Notes: a model not told the origin generated them from the sequence alone. DNA of 64,000 nucleotides from Spirosoma panaciterrae DSM 21099 (GCF_000374025.1 NZ_KB893179.1:124001-188000), one strand, 5' to 3'; shown: positions 1 through 7,932, counted from the stretch's first letter. Program-made: numbers and translations.

Positions 1-1213
1 AATCACTGGTTGTACCCACCTGCGTCATATCGACAAATGTAAACGTAGTATCTGTGGCAGTGGGCGCCTTTTTTCGATAAAAAAACCGAACCGAACCGGG
101 CATCAGCGTCGTATCGCTGATTACGCGGGCATTGAACACCAGATCTTTCTGGTCTTCTGTATTTTTGATGGGATCATGCAGCACCGACGTGGTTTTCCAC
201 TCCAGATCGGTCATGAACTGCAAGACCAGCGGTCCCGGCGTGTGAATCGATTCGCCCAGCGCCAGTTGGGGCGTCATCAACGAATTGATGTTGCCCGGCG
301 GGTATTCCCGTTCGTCAAGATGATAAATACTGGCAGCGCGTGTGTATTCGTAAGGCACCCACACTTTAAGTCGCTGGGCAGACGTCTGTTTGAGATTAGC
401 CCCGTTCAGATACAGGTTATAGCCCGCCAACTGGAATTTTAGCTCGACCGAATTATTAGGAAAGTCCTTCGTTGAGGTGACTAATCGTTTGCCCTGCCCT
501 GTTTCCAGAAAATAATCATAGACCGAGGGCAAGGCTTCCATATACACGCCATTATCGCCCACCAAACCAAAGAAACCAATAAAGCCCAGCGCATGGCCCA
601 ACTCATGGAGCACGACTGTAACCAGATCGGTCTGATTTTTCAGCGGTTTTCCATCGGTGCCGTAATACCAATCATTGTTCCGGTTAAAATCAGCCACAAT
701 ATCCGCATCGCTCGGGTCATTCAATTGACGACGGGCAATCTTTTCGGCCAGGGCAATGGGATAAAATGCATAGTTTTTCTGTGCGCCATCCACGTTATAG
801 CGATACGAAGCCGGACCAGCCGAACCCAGCAAATTAGGCTCATCGTAAATCCAGTTCGCTTTAATTCGAATAGGTACGGGCGATGAAATCAACGTCGCCC
901 AAATATCGACAGCATATTGAAAGGCCGTTCGGGCTTCGGCTGTAAAGTTGGTATAGTCGACAATAAACTGGGCTTTGGGCGCTGCCAGCCGACCATTAGC
1001 ACCTAACCGCTTCAGAAAGGCATCGGGAGCCGCTACATGCGTCGATACTTCGCGATTGTCTTTGTAGTAGTTGATTTTCGACCCGGCCAGCGTAACACTA
1101 CGTGGTGCTACTACGCTGGGATACGCTTTTGATGAATACACTGTTTGAGCAAGCACCGGATTTGCCAAAAACCAAATCAGACCAAGCAATCCCAGCCACT
1201 TCCCGTACTTCAT
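1..1213 (-). CDS. secreted zinc metalloprotease, leishmanolysin-like (3' end outside window)
   Basis: The gene reads leftwards off the window, so the C-terminus is missing; 404 codons are visible. The start (ATG at 1213) is followed by a clear signal peptide with cleavage near LANPVLAQ (residues 1-23). A zinc-binding HELGHALGF motif lies at residues 203-211. The usual third metzincin histidine (HExxHxxGxxH) is absent because glycine stands there. A later His298 in YHLDE, followed by an LMTP Met-turn around residue 313, gives the split arrangement known from leishmanolysin-type (M8) peptidases, where an insertion separates HExxH from the third ligand. I infer an exported, zinc-dependent endopeptidase. 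The substrate is unknown, and the missing end could carry a sorting domain. Assignment as a zinc peptidase is firm; the M8-like relationship is tentative. Confidence 0.72.
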   Translation of the reverse strand, partial: MKYGKWLGLLGLIWFLANPVLAQTVYSSKAYPSVVAPRSVTLAGSKINYYKDNREVSTHVAAPDAFLKRLGANGRLAAPKAQFIVDYTNFTAEARTAFQYAVDIWATLISSPVPIRIKANWIYDEPNLLGSAGPASYRYNVDGAQKNYAFYPIALAEKIARRQLNDPSDADIVADFNRNNDWYYGTDGKPLKNQTDLVTVVLHELGHALGFIGFFGLVGDNGVYMEALPSVYDYFLETGQGKRLVTSTKDFPNNSVELKFQLAGYNLYLNGANLKQTSAQRLKVWVPYEYTRAASIYHLDEREYPPGNINSLMTPQLALGESIHTPGPLVLQFMTDLEWKTTSVLHDPIKNTEDQKDLVFNARVISDTTLMPGSVRFFYRKKAPTATDTTFTFVDMTQVGTTSD

Positions 1214-1666
1214 ATCAATCGTATAGTTCAATCCATACAAATCTCGGTTCTGGTTACTGATTAACAAGGCCGCAGAATAAAATCATCATTTTATCGTCAT
1301 TTGGTTGTGATTGTCATTGAAGCTGTGAACCTGTTTAGGGTTTTGAAAAAAGGATAAGAGTTGAGCGGTTTTGTCATCCCGACGAAGGAGGGATCTTCTG
1401 TAGCTGGAAGTTTTTCAGCTACAGAAGATCCCTCCTTCGTCGGGATGACAAAAATGCTCTCGAACTGAAACCCTAAACAGCTTCTATTTAAACTTTTGGG
1501 AATAGCCTCTAAATGAGCACTTTTGGCATTCCTCGTTCGACTCCGCGTCCCGGTCGGAATGACAAAGATGGCCTCGGTAGAAAAGTTTAAACAGCTTCAT
1601 TCATTGTCATTAGTAGTTTACTTGCTTTTAATAACCGACGATCAATTACCATCCAATGACCATAAA
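1214..1666. other. intergenic region with nested inverted repeats, no gene seen
   Basis: This 450-base stretch separates the 5' end of the metalloprotease gene from the 3' end of msrB (both on the minus strand). It holds a large hairpin at 1369-1453 and a weaker outer pair, CTGTTTAGGGTTT at 1331-1343 against its complement at 1468-1480. A related-looking fragment, CGGTCGGAATGACAAA, lies at 1552-1567. No reading frame here looks like a protein; the frame at 1523-1885 is antisense to msrB. Confidence 0.6.
1369..1453. repeat. 38-bp perfect inverted repeat (dispersed-repeat type)
   Basis: Left arm 1369-1406 and right arm 1416-1453 are exact reverse complements around a 9-base loop. The arm contains GTCATCCCGACGAAGGAGGG, the style of GTCAT(T/C)CCGACGAAGGAGG repeats that I associate with intergenic regions of Bacteroidota genomes. 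It looks like two copies of one repeat placed head to head rather than an ordinary terminator, because both arms carry the same motif edge to edge and no gene ends immediately beside it. Confidence 0.75.
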
Positions 1667-2074
1667 TTAAGCAGCTTCGGTTGCCCGTTTAAGCACCAGG
1701 GCTACCGAGTTCAGACAGTACCGGAGCCCATTTGGAGGTGGACCGTCGTTGAATACATGGCCGAGGTGCGCGTCACAGATGTTGCACAACACCTCCACCC
1801 GAAACATACCGTGACTGAAGTCTTTTTCCAGGCGAATCCGGTCTTCCTCAATTGGCTCCGTAAAACTTGGCCAGCCCGTACCTGATTCAAACTTGGTTTT
1901 CGACTCAAACAATTCGGTTCCGCAGCATACGCAGGCATAGATTCCCGGATCGTGGGCTTCACAATATTCGCCCGTAAAGGCCCGTTCTGTGCCTTTCTCC
2001 CGCGTTACCCGATATTGCTCCGGCGTTAGAATTTTACGCCACTCTTCGTCCGATTTAATGACTTTCTGAATCAT
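1667..2074 (-). CDS. msrB: peptide-methionine (R)-S-oxide reductase MsrB
   Basis: MsrB reduces the R-epimer of methionine sulfoxide in proteins, using thioredoxin. The 135-residue product matches the usual single-domain length. Visible hallmarks are the two zinc CxxC pairs (YACVCCG and [13 protein letters not shown]), the GTGWPSF substrate loop, and the catalytic cysteine in RYCLNS near the C-terminus (RYCINS in most family members). I chose ATG at 2074 ([12 protein letters not shown]), where family similarity begins; an upstream extension to 2194 adds 40 residues unlike MsrB. There is no signal peptide, so it should be cytoplasmic. It is divergent from recQ and appears to be a single-gene unit. 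Confidence 0.93.
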   Translation of the reverse strand: MIQKVIKSDEEWRKILTPEQYRVTREKGTERAFTGEYCEAHDPGIYACVCCGTELFESKTKFESGTGWPSFTEPIEEDRIRLEKDFSHGMFRVEVLCNICDAHLGHVFNDGPPPNGLRYCLNSVALVLKRATEAA

Positions 2075-2246
2075 AATCCTTTTCGTTGGTCTGTACGAAT
2101 TTAGTTCTATTCTTAAAACTACCTGCTCCAAACTTCTGTTTCCAAACCGTAAATTCGCGCAATAGTCGATAGGCGAAAGGCGGCAACCACGCACGTTTTC
2201 GTTTCTCTGTTATCGACTACTGACCAACAACTTTCAGCTGACTCTT

Positions 2247-4160
2247 TTGACAACCCGGCAGATTTTACAACACTTTTGGGGATACGACAACTTCAGGCCC
2301 ATGCAGGAAGATGTGGTCAACACGGCGCTGGACCGTCAGGATTCGCTTGTGCTGATGCCAACAGGAGGTGGTAAGTCGATCTGTTTTCAGGTGCCGGCCC
2401 TGGCCATGAAAGGGGTCTGCATTGTGGTAACGCCCCTTATTGCGTTGATGAAAGATCAGGTCGAACAGTTACGGCGACGGGGCATTCCGGCAGCAGCCGT
2501 GTATTCGGGCATGCACTACCGCGAAATTGACGCCATCCTGGACAACTGTATTTATGGCAACACGAAGTTTCTGTATGTTTCGCCCGAACGACTGCGAACC
2601 GAAATCCTTATTGAGCGGGTAAAGCAGATGACGGTTTGTTTGCTGGCTGTCGATGAGGCTCACTGTATTTCGGCCTGGGGGTATGATTTCCGGCCACCGT
2701 ACCTGCAAATTGCTGAGTTTAGGGAGTTAATCCCCGAAACGCCCATTATTGCCCTGACCGCTTCGGCTACTCCCGATGTACAAACGGATATCGTCGATAA
2801 ACTGGCCCTTCGCCAACCAACCGTATTTCGGCAAACCTTTGCCCGTCCCAACCTTTCTTACTCGGCGGTATCCGAAGAGAACAAAGAAGCCCGGCTGCTG
2901 CGTGTGCTGCAAAACGTACCAGGCTGTGCCATTATCTACGTGCGTAGCCGGAAACAAACCCAGCAGATAGCCCAGTGGCTCAGTCGTCAGGGAATTTCGG
3001 CCGATTTTTATCATGCCGGACTGACCACGCAGCAACGAACCGAAAAACAGGATGCCTGGATTCAGGATCGTACCCGTGTTATGGTAGCGACCAATGCCTT
3101 CGGTATGGGCATCGACAAGCCCAATGTTCGTGTTGTGGTGCATCTGGATGTGCCTGATTCGCTCGAAGCGTATTATCAGGAAGCTGGTCGGGCCGGGCGA
3201 GATGGTCAGAAAGCCTATGCCGTTATGCTCTACGCCCCCAACGACCTGAACAAACTCCAGCTACGGGTAGAGCAACTGTATCAGCCGGTCGATATGCTTC
3301 GGCGGGTGTATCAGGCACTGGCCAATTACACGGCGGTTCCGGTGGGCGGAGGAGAGTTCAGCAGTTACGATTTCGACCTGGGCGCTTTCACCAGTACATT
3401 TGGTTTGCCCCCTCAGGAAACCCATTACGCGCTGAAACAACTGCAGCTCGAAGGGTTCATCCAGCTCAATGAAAATTATTTTCATCCCTCCCGGCTGACT
3501 TTCGTGCTCGACAATCGGCAGTTGTATGAATTTCAGGTGATGAACCCAACGTATGATTCCTTTTTGAAACTCTTACTTCGGATGTATGGGGGCGAGTTAT
3601 TTACTGATTTCGTCACCATTTCGGAGTCGACGCTGGCGCGGACGTTTCTGCTCAATCAACCTGAAATTGAGCAACTTCTGAAGCAGTTGCATGAACGCAA
3701 TGTGGTCGTCTACGAAAAGCAGAAAGATAAACCGCAACTGACCTTTTTAACCCCACGCTTAGACGCTACAACCCTGCCCATCAACATTCAGGAGCTGAAC
3801 CGACGGAAAGAGCTTGCCTTACGGAAAGTTCAGGCAGCGATTACCTATACCGAACACCCCACCCAATGCCGTACCCGATTACTACAAGCCTATTTTGGCG
3901 AAAAACCGGGCGACCGCTGTGGCATTTGTGATAATTGCCTGAAACAGAAAAAAGCGTCGGAAGCGGCTGCAATGACCGTTCGCAAACAGGTGCGCGACTA
4001 TGTTGCTCTGGCCAATGGCCCGGGGGTATCCCCTAAACAACTGGCGCAACACTTCGCCTATACCGACACTGGAATCCTGGCCGAAACTCTAAAATTGATG
4101 CTGGCCGAAGAAGAAATTCGCTACACCAAAACCGGCAATCTAACCTTGAATATAGCATGA
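2247..4160 (+). CDS. recQ: ATP-dependent DNA helicase RecQ
   Basis: RecQ is a 3'-5' superfamily 2 helicase acting in recombination and restart of stalled forks. The 637-residue protein shows Walker A PTGGGKS (38-44), the DEAH box (136-139, VDEAHCISAWGYDFRP), the QAGRAGRDG arginine-finger motif, and a zinc module with cysteines from about 541 to 564 (C541...RCGICDNC). A winged-helix RQC-like tail follows, but no HRDC domain is evident, as in the shorter RecQ type. The start is TTG at 2247: no in-frame ATG lies near it, and family similarity (QILQHFWGYDNFRPMQ) starts within five residues. Transcribed alone, divergent from msrB. Confidence 0.95.
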   Translation: MTTRQILQHFWGYDNFRPMQEDVVNTALDRQDSLVLMPTGGGKSICFQVPALAMKGVCIVVTPLIALMKDQVEQLRRRGIPAAAVYSGMHYREIDAILDNCIYGNTKFLYVSPERLRTEILIERVKQMTVCLLAVDEAHCISAWGYDFRPPYLQIAEFRELIPETPIIALTASATPDVQTDIVDKLALRQPTVFRQTFARPNLSYSAVSEENKEARLLRVLQNVPGCAIIYVRSRKQTQQIAQWLSRQGISADFYHAGLTTQQRTEKQDAWIQDRTRVMVATNAFGMGIDKPNVRVVVHLDVPDSLEAYYQEAGRAGRDGQKAYAVMLYAPNDLNKLQLRVEQLYQPVDMLRRVYQALANYTAVPVGGGEFSSYDFDLGAFTSTFGLPPQETHYALKQLQLEGFIQLNENYFHPSRLTFVLDNRQLYEFQVMNPTYDSFLKLLLRMYGGELFTDFVTISESTLARTFLLNQPEIEQLLKQLHERNVVVYEKQKDKPQLTFLTPRLDATTLPINIQELNRRKELALRKVQAAITYTEHPTQCRTRLLQAYFGEKPGDRCGICDNCLKQKKASEAAAMTVRKQVRDYVALANGPGVSPKQLAQHFAYTDTGILAETLKLMLAEEEIRYTKTGNLTLNIA

Positions 4161-4207
4161 TTTCGTTTGCTAAACTACCCAGAGAAACCTGTAATTAGCC
4201 TTATTAT

Positions 4208-4277
4208 TGCTGTTTGTCCCTAAAACGTGCTGTTTATCCCAGCTATTTGCTAGGCAAGCAAAAGGCGTCTAGGTTTG
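4208..4277 (+). promoter_or_regulatory. Bacteroidota-type promoter with upstream direct-repeat activator site
   Basis: A -33 TTTG at 4246-4249 and a -7 TAGGTTTG at 4270-4277 are separated by 20 bases, matching the Bacteroidota promoter consensus. Directly upstream, TGCTGTTTGTCCC (4208-4220) and TGCTGTTTATCCC (4228-4240) form a direct repeat of 20-bp period. The period resembles binding sites of LytTR-type response regulators; that identity is inferred. The same layout recurs at 15564-15630. Confidence 0.65.
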
Positions 4278-4304
4278 TCTAAACGAAACAATCAACACAC
4301 AACT

Positions 4305-4772
4305 ATGAAAACGATACTCGTTGCCCTTTTTGCCAGCCTTCTTTTTATAACCAATCTTAGCAAGCCCTGTCTGGCCCAACAAACCCCATCGTCAACCACT
4401 GCTACGGTAAGCAACACGTATTCGTTATCGGTTGTGATTCACAATGTCAATAACCGAACGGGGAAATTATACGTTGGACTAGCCAATACCCCAGCCAACT
4501 TCAGTGGTGAATCCCTTCAACGAAAAGTGATCGACGTACCGGCTTCGGGTGAAATTACCTGCGTCTTTGACGGATTGGCTCCGGGTCGGTATGCTGTCCG
4601 TCTTTTTCAGGATTTAAACGACAACAAGAAAATGGACTTTTCGGGTCAAATGCCTGCCGAACCGTTTGGCTTTTCGAATGTAGCCATGCTCATGGGTCCA
4701 CCCGATTTCGACCAGTCATCGTTCGACCTAAACGAGAACAAAAGCATTCGGGTACGGGTACTTGAAATGTAA
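4305..4772 (+). CDS. DUF2141 domain exported protein
   Basis: A 155-residue exported protein with an N-terminal signal peptide ([14 protein letters not shown]..., cleavage near CLAQQ) and one DUF2141 domain. Family features are visible: a [13 protein letters not shown] strand region, [21 protein letters not shown] with the conserved D-x-N-x-D/N-x-x-x-D pattern that may bind metal, and [11 protein letters not shown] near the end. The biochemical function of DUF2141 is not established. I chose ATG at 4305, because the signal peptide starts there and a TTG start at 4275 would lie inside the promoter. It is monocistronic, with tRNA-Pro downstream, and carries the direct-repeat promoter described just upstream. 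Confidence 0.85.
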   Translation: MKTILVALFASLLFITNLSKPCLAQQTPSSTTATVSNTYSLSVVIHNVNNRTGKLYVGLANTPANFSGESLQRKVIDVPASGEITCVFDGLAPGRYAVRLFQDLNDNKKMDFSGQMPAEPFGFSNVAMLMGPPDFDQSSFDLNENKSIRVRVLEM

Positions 4773-4807
4773 CAAGAACGAACCTGGAGAAAAAAATCAT
4801 CTTCTGC

Positions 4808-4839
4808 TTGACCGAACGAAAATAAACCGTTTATATTTG
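4808..4839 (+). promoter_or_regulatory. promoter of tRNA-Pro, possibly also of the trp operon
   Basis: TTG at 4808-4810 and TATATTTG at 4832-4839 (an exact TAnnTTTG) are 21 bases apart, and the tRNA begins 12 bases downstream. I see no second TAnnTTTG between the tRNA end (4927) and the leader peptide start, so this may drive the trp leader as well. Confidence 0.65.
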
Positions 4840-4850
4840 TGCCCTCAATG

Positions 4851-4927
4851 CGGGGTGTAGCGCAGCCTGGTAGCGCGCTACGTTCGGGACGTAGAGGTCG
4901 TGGGTTCGAATCCCGCCACCCCGACCA
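4851..4927 (+). tRNA. tRNA-Pro (anticodon CGG)
   Basis: The 77-base sequence folds as a cloverleaf: acceptor CGGGGTG pairing with CACCCCG, D-arm GCGCAGCCTGGTAGCGC, anticodon stem CTACG/CGTAG with loop TTCGGGA (anticodon CGG, reading CCG), and T-arm GTGGGTTCGAATCCCGC. The discriminator A and CCA end are encoded. It closely resembles bacterial proK-type tRNA. The tryptophan leader begins only 15 bases after the CCA. Confidence 0.97.
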
Positions 4928-4942
4928 AGCAAATGACTATTA

Positions 4943-5026
4943 ATGACCACACAAGTGGCTATCGATACAATGAATACTGCGGTTAACAACATGATTTGGT
5001 GGTGGCACTCTCCTACGTTGGGATGA
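4943..5026 (+). CDS. trpL: trp operon leader peptide TrpL
   Basis: A 27-codon frame ends in MIWWWHSPTLG followed by TGA at 5024-5026. Three consecutive TGG codons occupy 4997-5005. Two further in-frame ATGs (4970, 4991) could also serve as start. Tandem Trp codons just before a terminator and upstream of trpE are the hallmark of ribosome-mediated attenuation: with little charged tRNA-Trp the ribosome stalls on these codons and the terminator cannot form. The stop codon overlaps the segment that forms the antiterminator, so a ribosome finishing the peptide would cover it. The peptide itself presumably has no other function. The start is the least certain part. Confidence 0.85.
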   Translation: MTTQVAIDTMNTAVNNMIWWWHSPTLG

Positions 5027-5100
5027 GGGTTGCCGCTATTGTTGTTTACCAACAAATTTTGCTAAAGGCTCACCGTCATCCCGGTGAGCCTTATTTTTTT
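5007..5100 (+). promoter_or_regulatory. trp attenuator (alternative RNA structures)
   Basis: Three mutually exclusive pairings can be drawn. Segment 1:2 is ACTCTC (5007-5012) with GAGGGT (5025-5030). Antiterminator 2:3 is GGGATGAGGGT (5020-5030) with ACCGTCATCCC (5072-5082), ten of eleven positions paired. Terminator 3:4 is AAGGCTCACCG (5065-5075) with CGGTGAGCCTT (5082-5092), followed by a T run. Stalling at the Trp codons would free segment 2 and allow transcription to continue into trpE. Confidence 0.8.
5065..5100 (+). terminator. attenuator terminator upstream of trpE
   Basis: An 11-bp perfect stem (5065-5075 with 5082-5092), a 6-base loop and the tail ATTTTTTT form a strong intrinsic terminator 35 bases before the trpE ATG. 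Its position between the leader peptide and the first structural gene fits attenuation rather than ordinary operon ending. Confidence 0.88.
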
Positions 5101-5134
5101 CCATTTCTCCGAACCATTGACAGATACAACTAGC

Positions 5135-6574
5135 ATGACAACCGACTTTCCGCCTACAGTAACCTACCGTATTGTCAGCCGACATAAACGAATGCTGGCC
5201 GACATCATCACGCCCGTGAGCATTTACCTGCGTATCCGCGACCGATTCCTCAACAGCATCCTGCTCGAAAGTTCGGACTATCACGGCAACGACAATAGTT
5301 ATTCCTATATCGCTTTTGATCCGGTAGCTCGCTTTTCGTACGACAACGCCCGCTTGACTGTACAGCTACCCAGCGAATCGGAGCAAGTGCGGGAATTACC
5401 GATTCAGGAAATGCGACCGGCTTTGCAGCAGTTTAAAGACTGTTTTAAACACGAAAAGTCGAAATTTCCCTTTATCACCAATGGCTTGTTCGGCTACTTC
5501 GGTTTTCCGGCAGTGCAGGGCTTTGAAGATATTAACCTCCACGCACCCGTACCGACCGAAAATCAAATTCCGGCAGCCGTTTTTACGGTATATCGCTACG
5601 TGCTGGCCATCAATCATTTTAAAGACGAGCTTCATCTGTTTGAGCATAGCTATTTGCGTGATGGCGACACTGAGCCCGAAAGCACGTTGGACTACATCAG
5701 CGATCTGATCACCAGTCGTAACTACCCCATTTATTCCTTCAACACCGCAGGGCCTGAGCAATCCAATTTTACCGACGATGAATTCCGGGCGGTTATTCAG
5801 AAAGGGAAAGATCACTGCTACCGGGGCGATGTATTCCAGATCGTTCTTTCCCGTCGGTTCTCCACGCCATTTGCAGGTGATGAGTTTAACGTTTACCGAG
5901 CCCTTCGCTCGCTGAATCCGTCGCCCTACCTGTTCTATTTCGATTACGGCAATTACAAGCTGTTTGGCTCATCGCCCGAGTCGCAAATTGTGGTAAAGAA
6001 CCGGAAGGCAACCATTTATCCAATCGCCGGGACTTTCCGACGAACGGGCGATGATGTTCACGATGCCGAACTGGCGCAAAAACTGTACGACGACCCCAAA
6101 GAATCGGCCGAACACGTAATGCTCGTCGACCTCGCCCGGAACGACCTGAGCCGCAATTGTGATGTGGTCAAAGTCGAGACGTTTAAGGAAGTACAGTACT
6201 ATTCACACGTCATTCACCTGGTATCTAAAGTAGTAGGCGACCTGACCGAATCAGCCGACCCACTTCAGATCGTAGCCGAAACCTTCCCGGCAGGCACGCT
6301 GTCGGGCGCACCCAAACACATGGCGATGCAGTTGATCGACCGTTACGAAAACATAAGCCGTAGTTTTTATTCGGGCAGTATTGGCTATATGGGCTTCGAT
6401 GGGGAGTTCAACCATGCCATTATGATTCGGACGTTTATGAGCAAAGACAATACGCTGTATTATCAGGCCGGAGCAGGTATCGTAGCCAAGTCGGTCGTTG
6501 AGAGCGAATTGCAGGAAGTACACAACAAACTAGCGGCTCTTCGTACCGCCATCGAACAGGCAAAACAATTATAA
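5135..6574 (+). CDS. trpE: anthranilate synthase component I
   Basis: TrpE converts chorismate to anthranilate with ammonia delivered by TrpG, the first committed step of tryptophan synthesis. The 479-residue length is normal for the family. The N-terminal region carries the LLESSD motif around residue 48 that in characterised enzymes forms part of the tryptophan feedback site. The C-terminal chorismate-binding domain shows RRTGDD, EHVMLVDLARNDLSRNCD, the HLVSKVVG strand and TFPAGTLSGAPKHMAM. I chose ATG at 5135; a GTG at 5084 would place 17 extra residues on the terminator hairpin. It is the first structural gene after the attenuator, so it should respond both to attenuation and to feedback inhibition. 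Confidence 0.96.
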   Translation: MTTDFPPTVTYRIVSRHKRMLADIITPVSIYLRIRDRFLNSILLESSDYHGNDNSYSYIAFDPVARFSYDNARLTVQLPSESEQVRELPIQEMRPALQQFKDCFKHEKSKFPFITNGLFGYFGFPAVQGFEDINLHAPVPTENQIPAAVFTVYRYVLAINHFKDELHLFEHSYLRDGDTEPESTLDYISDLITSRNYPIYSFNTAGPEQSNFTDDEFRAVIQKGKDHCYRGDVFQIVLSRRFSTPFAGDEFNVYRALRSLNPSPYLFYFDYGNYKLFGSSPESQIVVKNRKATIYPIAGTFRRTGDDVHDAELAQKLYDDPKESAEHVMLVDLARNDLSRNCDVVKVETFKEVQYYSHVIHLVSKVVGDLTESADPLQIVAETFPAGTLSGAPKHMAMQLIDRYENISRSFYSGSIGYMGFDGEFNHAIMIRTFMSKDNTLYYQAGAGIVAKSVVESELQEVHNKLAALRTAIEQAKQL

Positions 6575-6583
6575 CGTATTCGA

Positions 6584-6671
6584 AGCGAGGGGTTAGCTGT
6601 GAGAATACCGGACCACTTAGGCTGACGCAAAAGGCTGCAACCAGATGGATTCTCACTCCTCACACCTCGCT
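6584..6671. repeat. imperfect inverted repeat between trpE and trpG
   Basis: Left arm 6584-6606 and right arm 6649-6671 match as reverse complements at 19 of 23 positions (ends AGCGAGG and GTGAGAAT are exact). It fills most of the 114-base gap inside the operon and ends 17 bases before the trpG start. It has no T run, so termination is unlikely; it may be a degenerate mobile repeat or affect mRNA stability. Confidence 0.55.
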
Positions 6672-6688
6672 CCTTACTCCTGAAAAAA

Positions 6689-7255
6689 ATGAAACTTTTA
6701 GTCTTAGATAACTACGATTCGTTTACGTACAACCTCGTGTACATCTTACGGGAGCTAGGCCATAAGCCCGACGTAATTCGGAACGACAAGATTGCCCTGG
6801 AAGCTGTTGGTCAGTATGACAAGATCATGCTTTCGCCGGGGCCGGGTATCCCTTCCGAAGCGGGTATTATGCAGGATCTGGTTCGCCAATACGGTCCTAC
6901 CAAAAGTATTCTGGGCATCTGCCTGGGCCATCAGGGTATTGGCGAAGTGTATGGGGCAACCCTCGAAAACCTCGGCGATGTGCTGCACGGTATTGCTCAC
7001 CGGGCTACCATTACTGATCGCTCCGAACCCTTATTTGCTGGTATACCAGACGAATTAACCGTTGGCCGTTATCACTCCTGGACGGTGGTACCCGATTCGA
7101 TGCCCACCGAACTTCAGATTACGGCTGTGGATGAGAACGGTCGGGTCATGGGTTTATCGCATAAACAGTATGATGTGCGCGGTCTACAGTTCCATCCGGA
7201 ATCGGTACTCACCGAAAACGGGGTGAAGATGATTGAAAACTGGTTGGCCCTATGA
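6689..7255 (+). CDS. trpG: anthranilate synthase component II (glutamine amidotransferase)
   Basis: TrpG hydrolyses glutamine and channels ammonia to TrpE. The 188-residue protein is a class I amidotransferase with nucleophile Cys78 in GICLGHQ and the His169-Glu171 pair in LQFHPES. LDNYDSFTYNL at the N-terminus and SPGPGIP (49-55) are typical of TrpG/PabA. One protein may serve both tryptophan and folate synthesis, since TrpG and PabA are not separable by motif; its place in the operon supports TrpG. Its last codons overlap the start of the methyltransferase gene by four bases (ATGA), suggesting translational coupling. Confidence 0.96.
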   Translation: MKLLVLDNYDSFTYNLVYILRELGHKPDVIRNDKIALEAVGQYDKIMLSPGPGIPSEAGIMQDLVRQYGPTKSILGICLGHQGIGEVYGATLENLGDVLHGIAHRATITDRSEPLFAGIPDELTVGRYHSWTVVPDSMPTELQITAVDENGRVMGLSHKQYDVRGLQFHPESVLTENGVKMIENWLAL

Positions 7256-7932
7256 AACTGGCCGAAATTGTCCCCTGGGGCAGAACGCAGGAGGAATATC
7301 GACGAATGTTCAACCTCACCGATGCCGATTTAGGCAAGCGGATATTGGGCGTAGGTGATGGCCCGGCCAGTTTCAACGCCGAGCAAACAGCGGCTGGCGG
7401 TTCGGTTGTTTCAATTGATCCTGTTTATGCTTTTTCGGCCCAGGAAATTGAAAAACGGATTGAGGCTACCTACCACACCATTATCGAGAACGTACAAACC
7501 GATGAAGCGCAGTACAACTGGACTTTTTTTCAGAACCCGGATGAATTAGGCAGGGAGCGTATGAAAGCCATGAACCATTTTCTGACTGATTACGAAACCG
7601 GCAAACAGCAAGACCGTTACCTGGTCTATGCCTTGCCCAGGCTGCCTTTTTCAGACCAGTCATTTGATTTGGCCTTATGTTCACACTTACTCTTTCTGTA
7701 TTCAGAACATTTATCGGAAGCGTTCCATCAAACAGCCATCCAGGAGTTAATGCGCGTGGCAAATGAGGTTCGAATTTTTCCATTGATCTCACTGACTGGA
7801 ATCCCCTCTCCTTACCTGAATCAGGTTTTGGCTGATTGTCGGTCCCAACACATTCAGGCGGAGGTCGTACATGTTCCCTACCACTTTCAAAAGGGCGCTT
7901 TTCAAATGCTTCAATTAACCCGAACAGCCTAG
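7252..7932 (+). CDS. SAM-dependent methyltransferase-like protein in trp operon
   Basis: A 226-residue protein that reads as a class I methyltransferase. The glycine-rich SAM loop is RILGVGDGPASF (about residues 30-41), followed by the strand-2 acidic position in VVSIDP and a motif IV-like segment FDLALCSHLLFLYSE around residue 140. The C-terminal region ends QKGAFQMLQLTRTA, a common closing pattern in this type. The substrate cannot be read from the sequence. The gene starts inside the trpG stop (four-base overlap) and precedes trpD, so it is almost certainly made with the Trp enzymes, yet no methylation step is known in tryptophan synthesis. It could be a hitch-hiker or act on a tryptophan-linked metabolite; this is open. 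Confidence 0.75.
   Translation: MKLAEIVPWGRTQEEYRRMFNLTDADLGKRILGVGDGPASFNAEQTAAGGSVVSIDPVYAFSAQEIEKRIEATYHTIIENVQTDEAQYNWTFFQNPDELGRERMKAMNHFLTDYETGKQQDRYLVYALPRLPFSDQSFDLALCSHLLFLYSEHLSEAFHQTAIQELMRVANEVRIFPLISLTGIPSPYLNQVLADCRSQHIQAEVVHVPYHFQKGAFQMLQLTRTA

Noticed and set aside
1523..1885. 120-residue frame on the plus strand
   Set aside because: Mostly antisense to msrB and without any family features; starts in repeat-rich intergenic DNA.
5084..5134. Upstream GTG start for trpE
   Set aside because: It lies inside the attenuator terminator hairpin and adds residues without family similarity; ATG at 5135 fits better.
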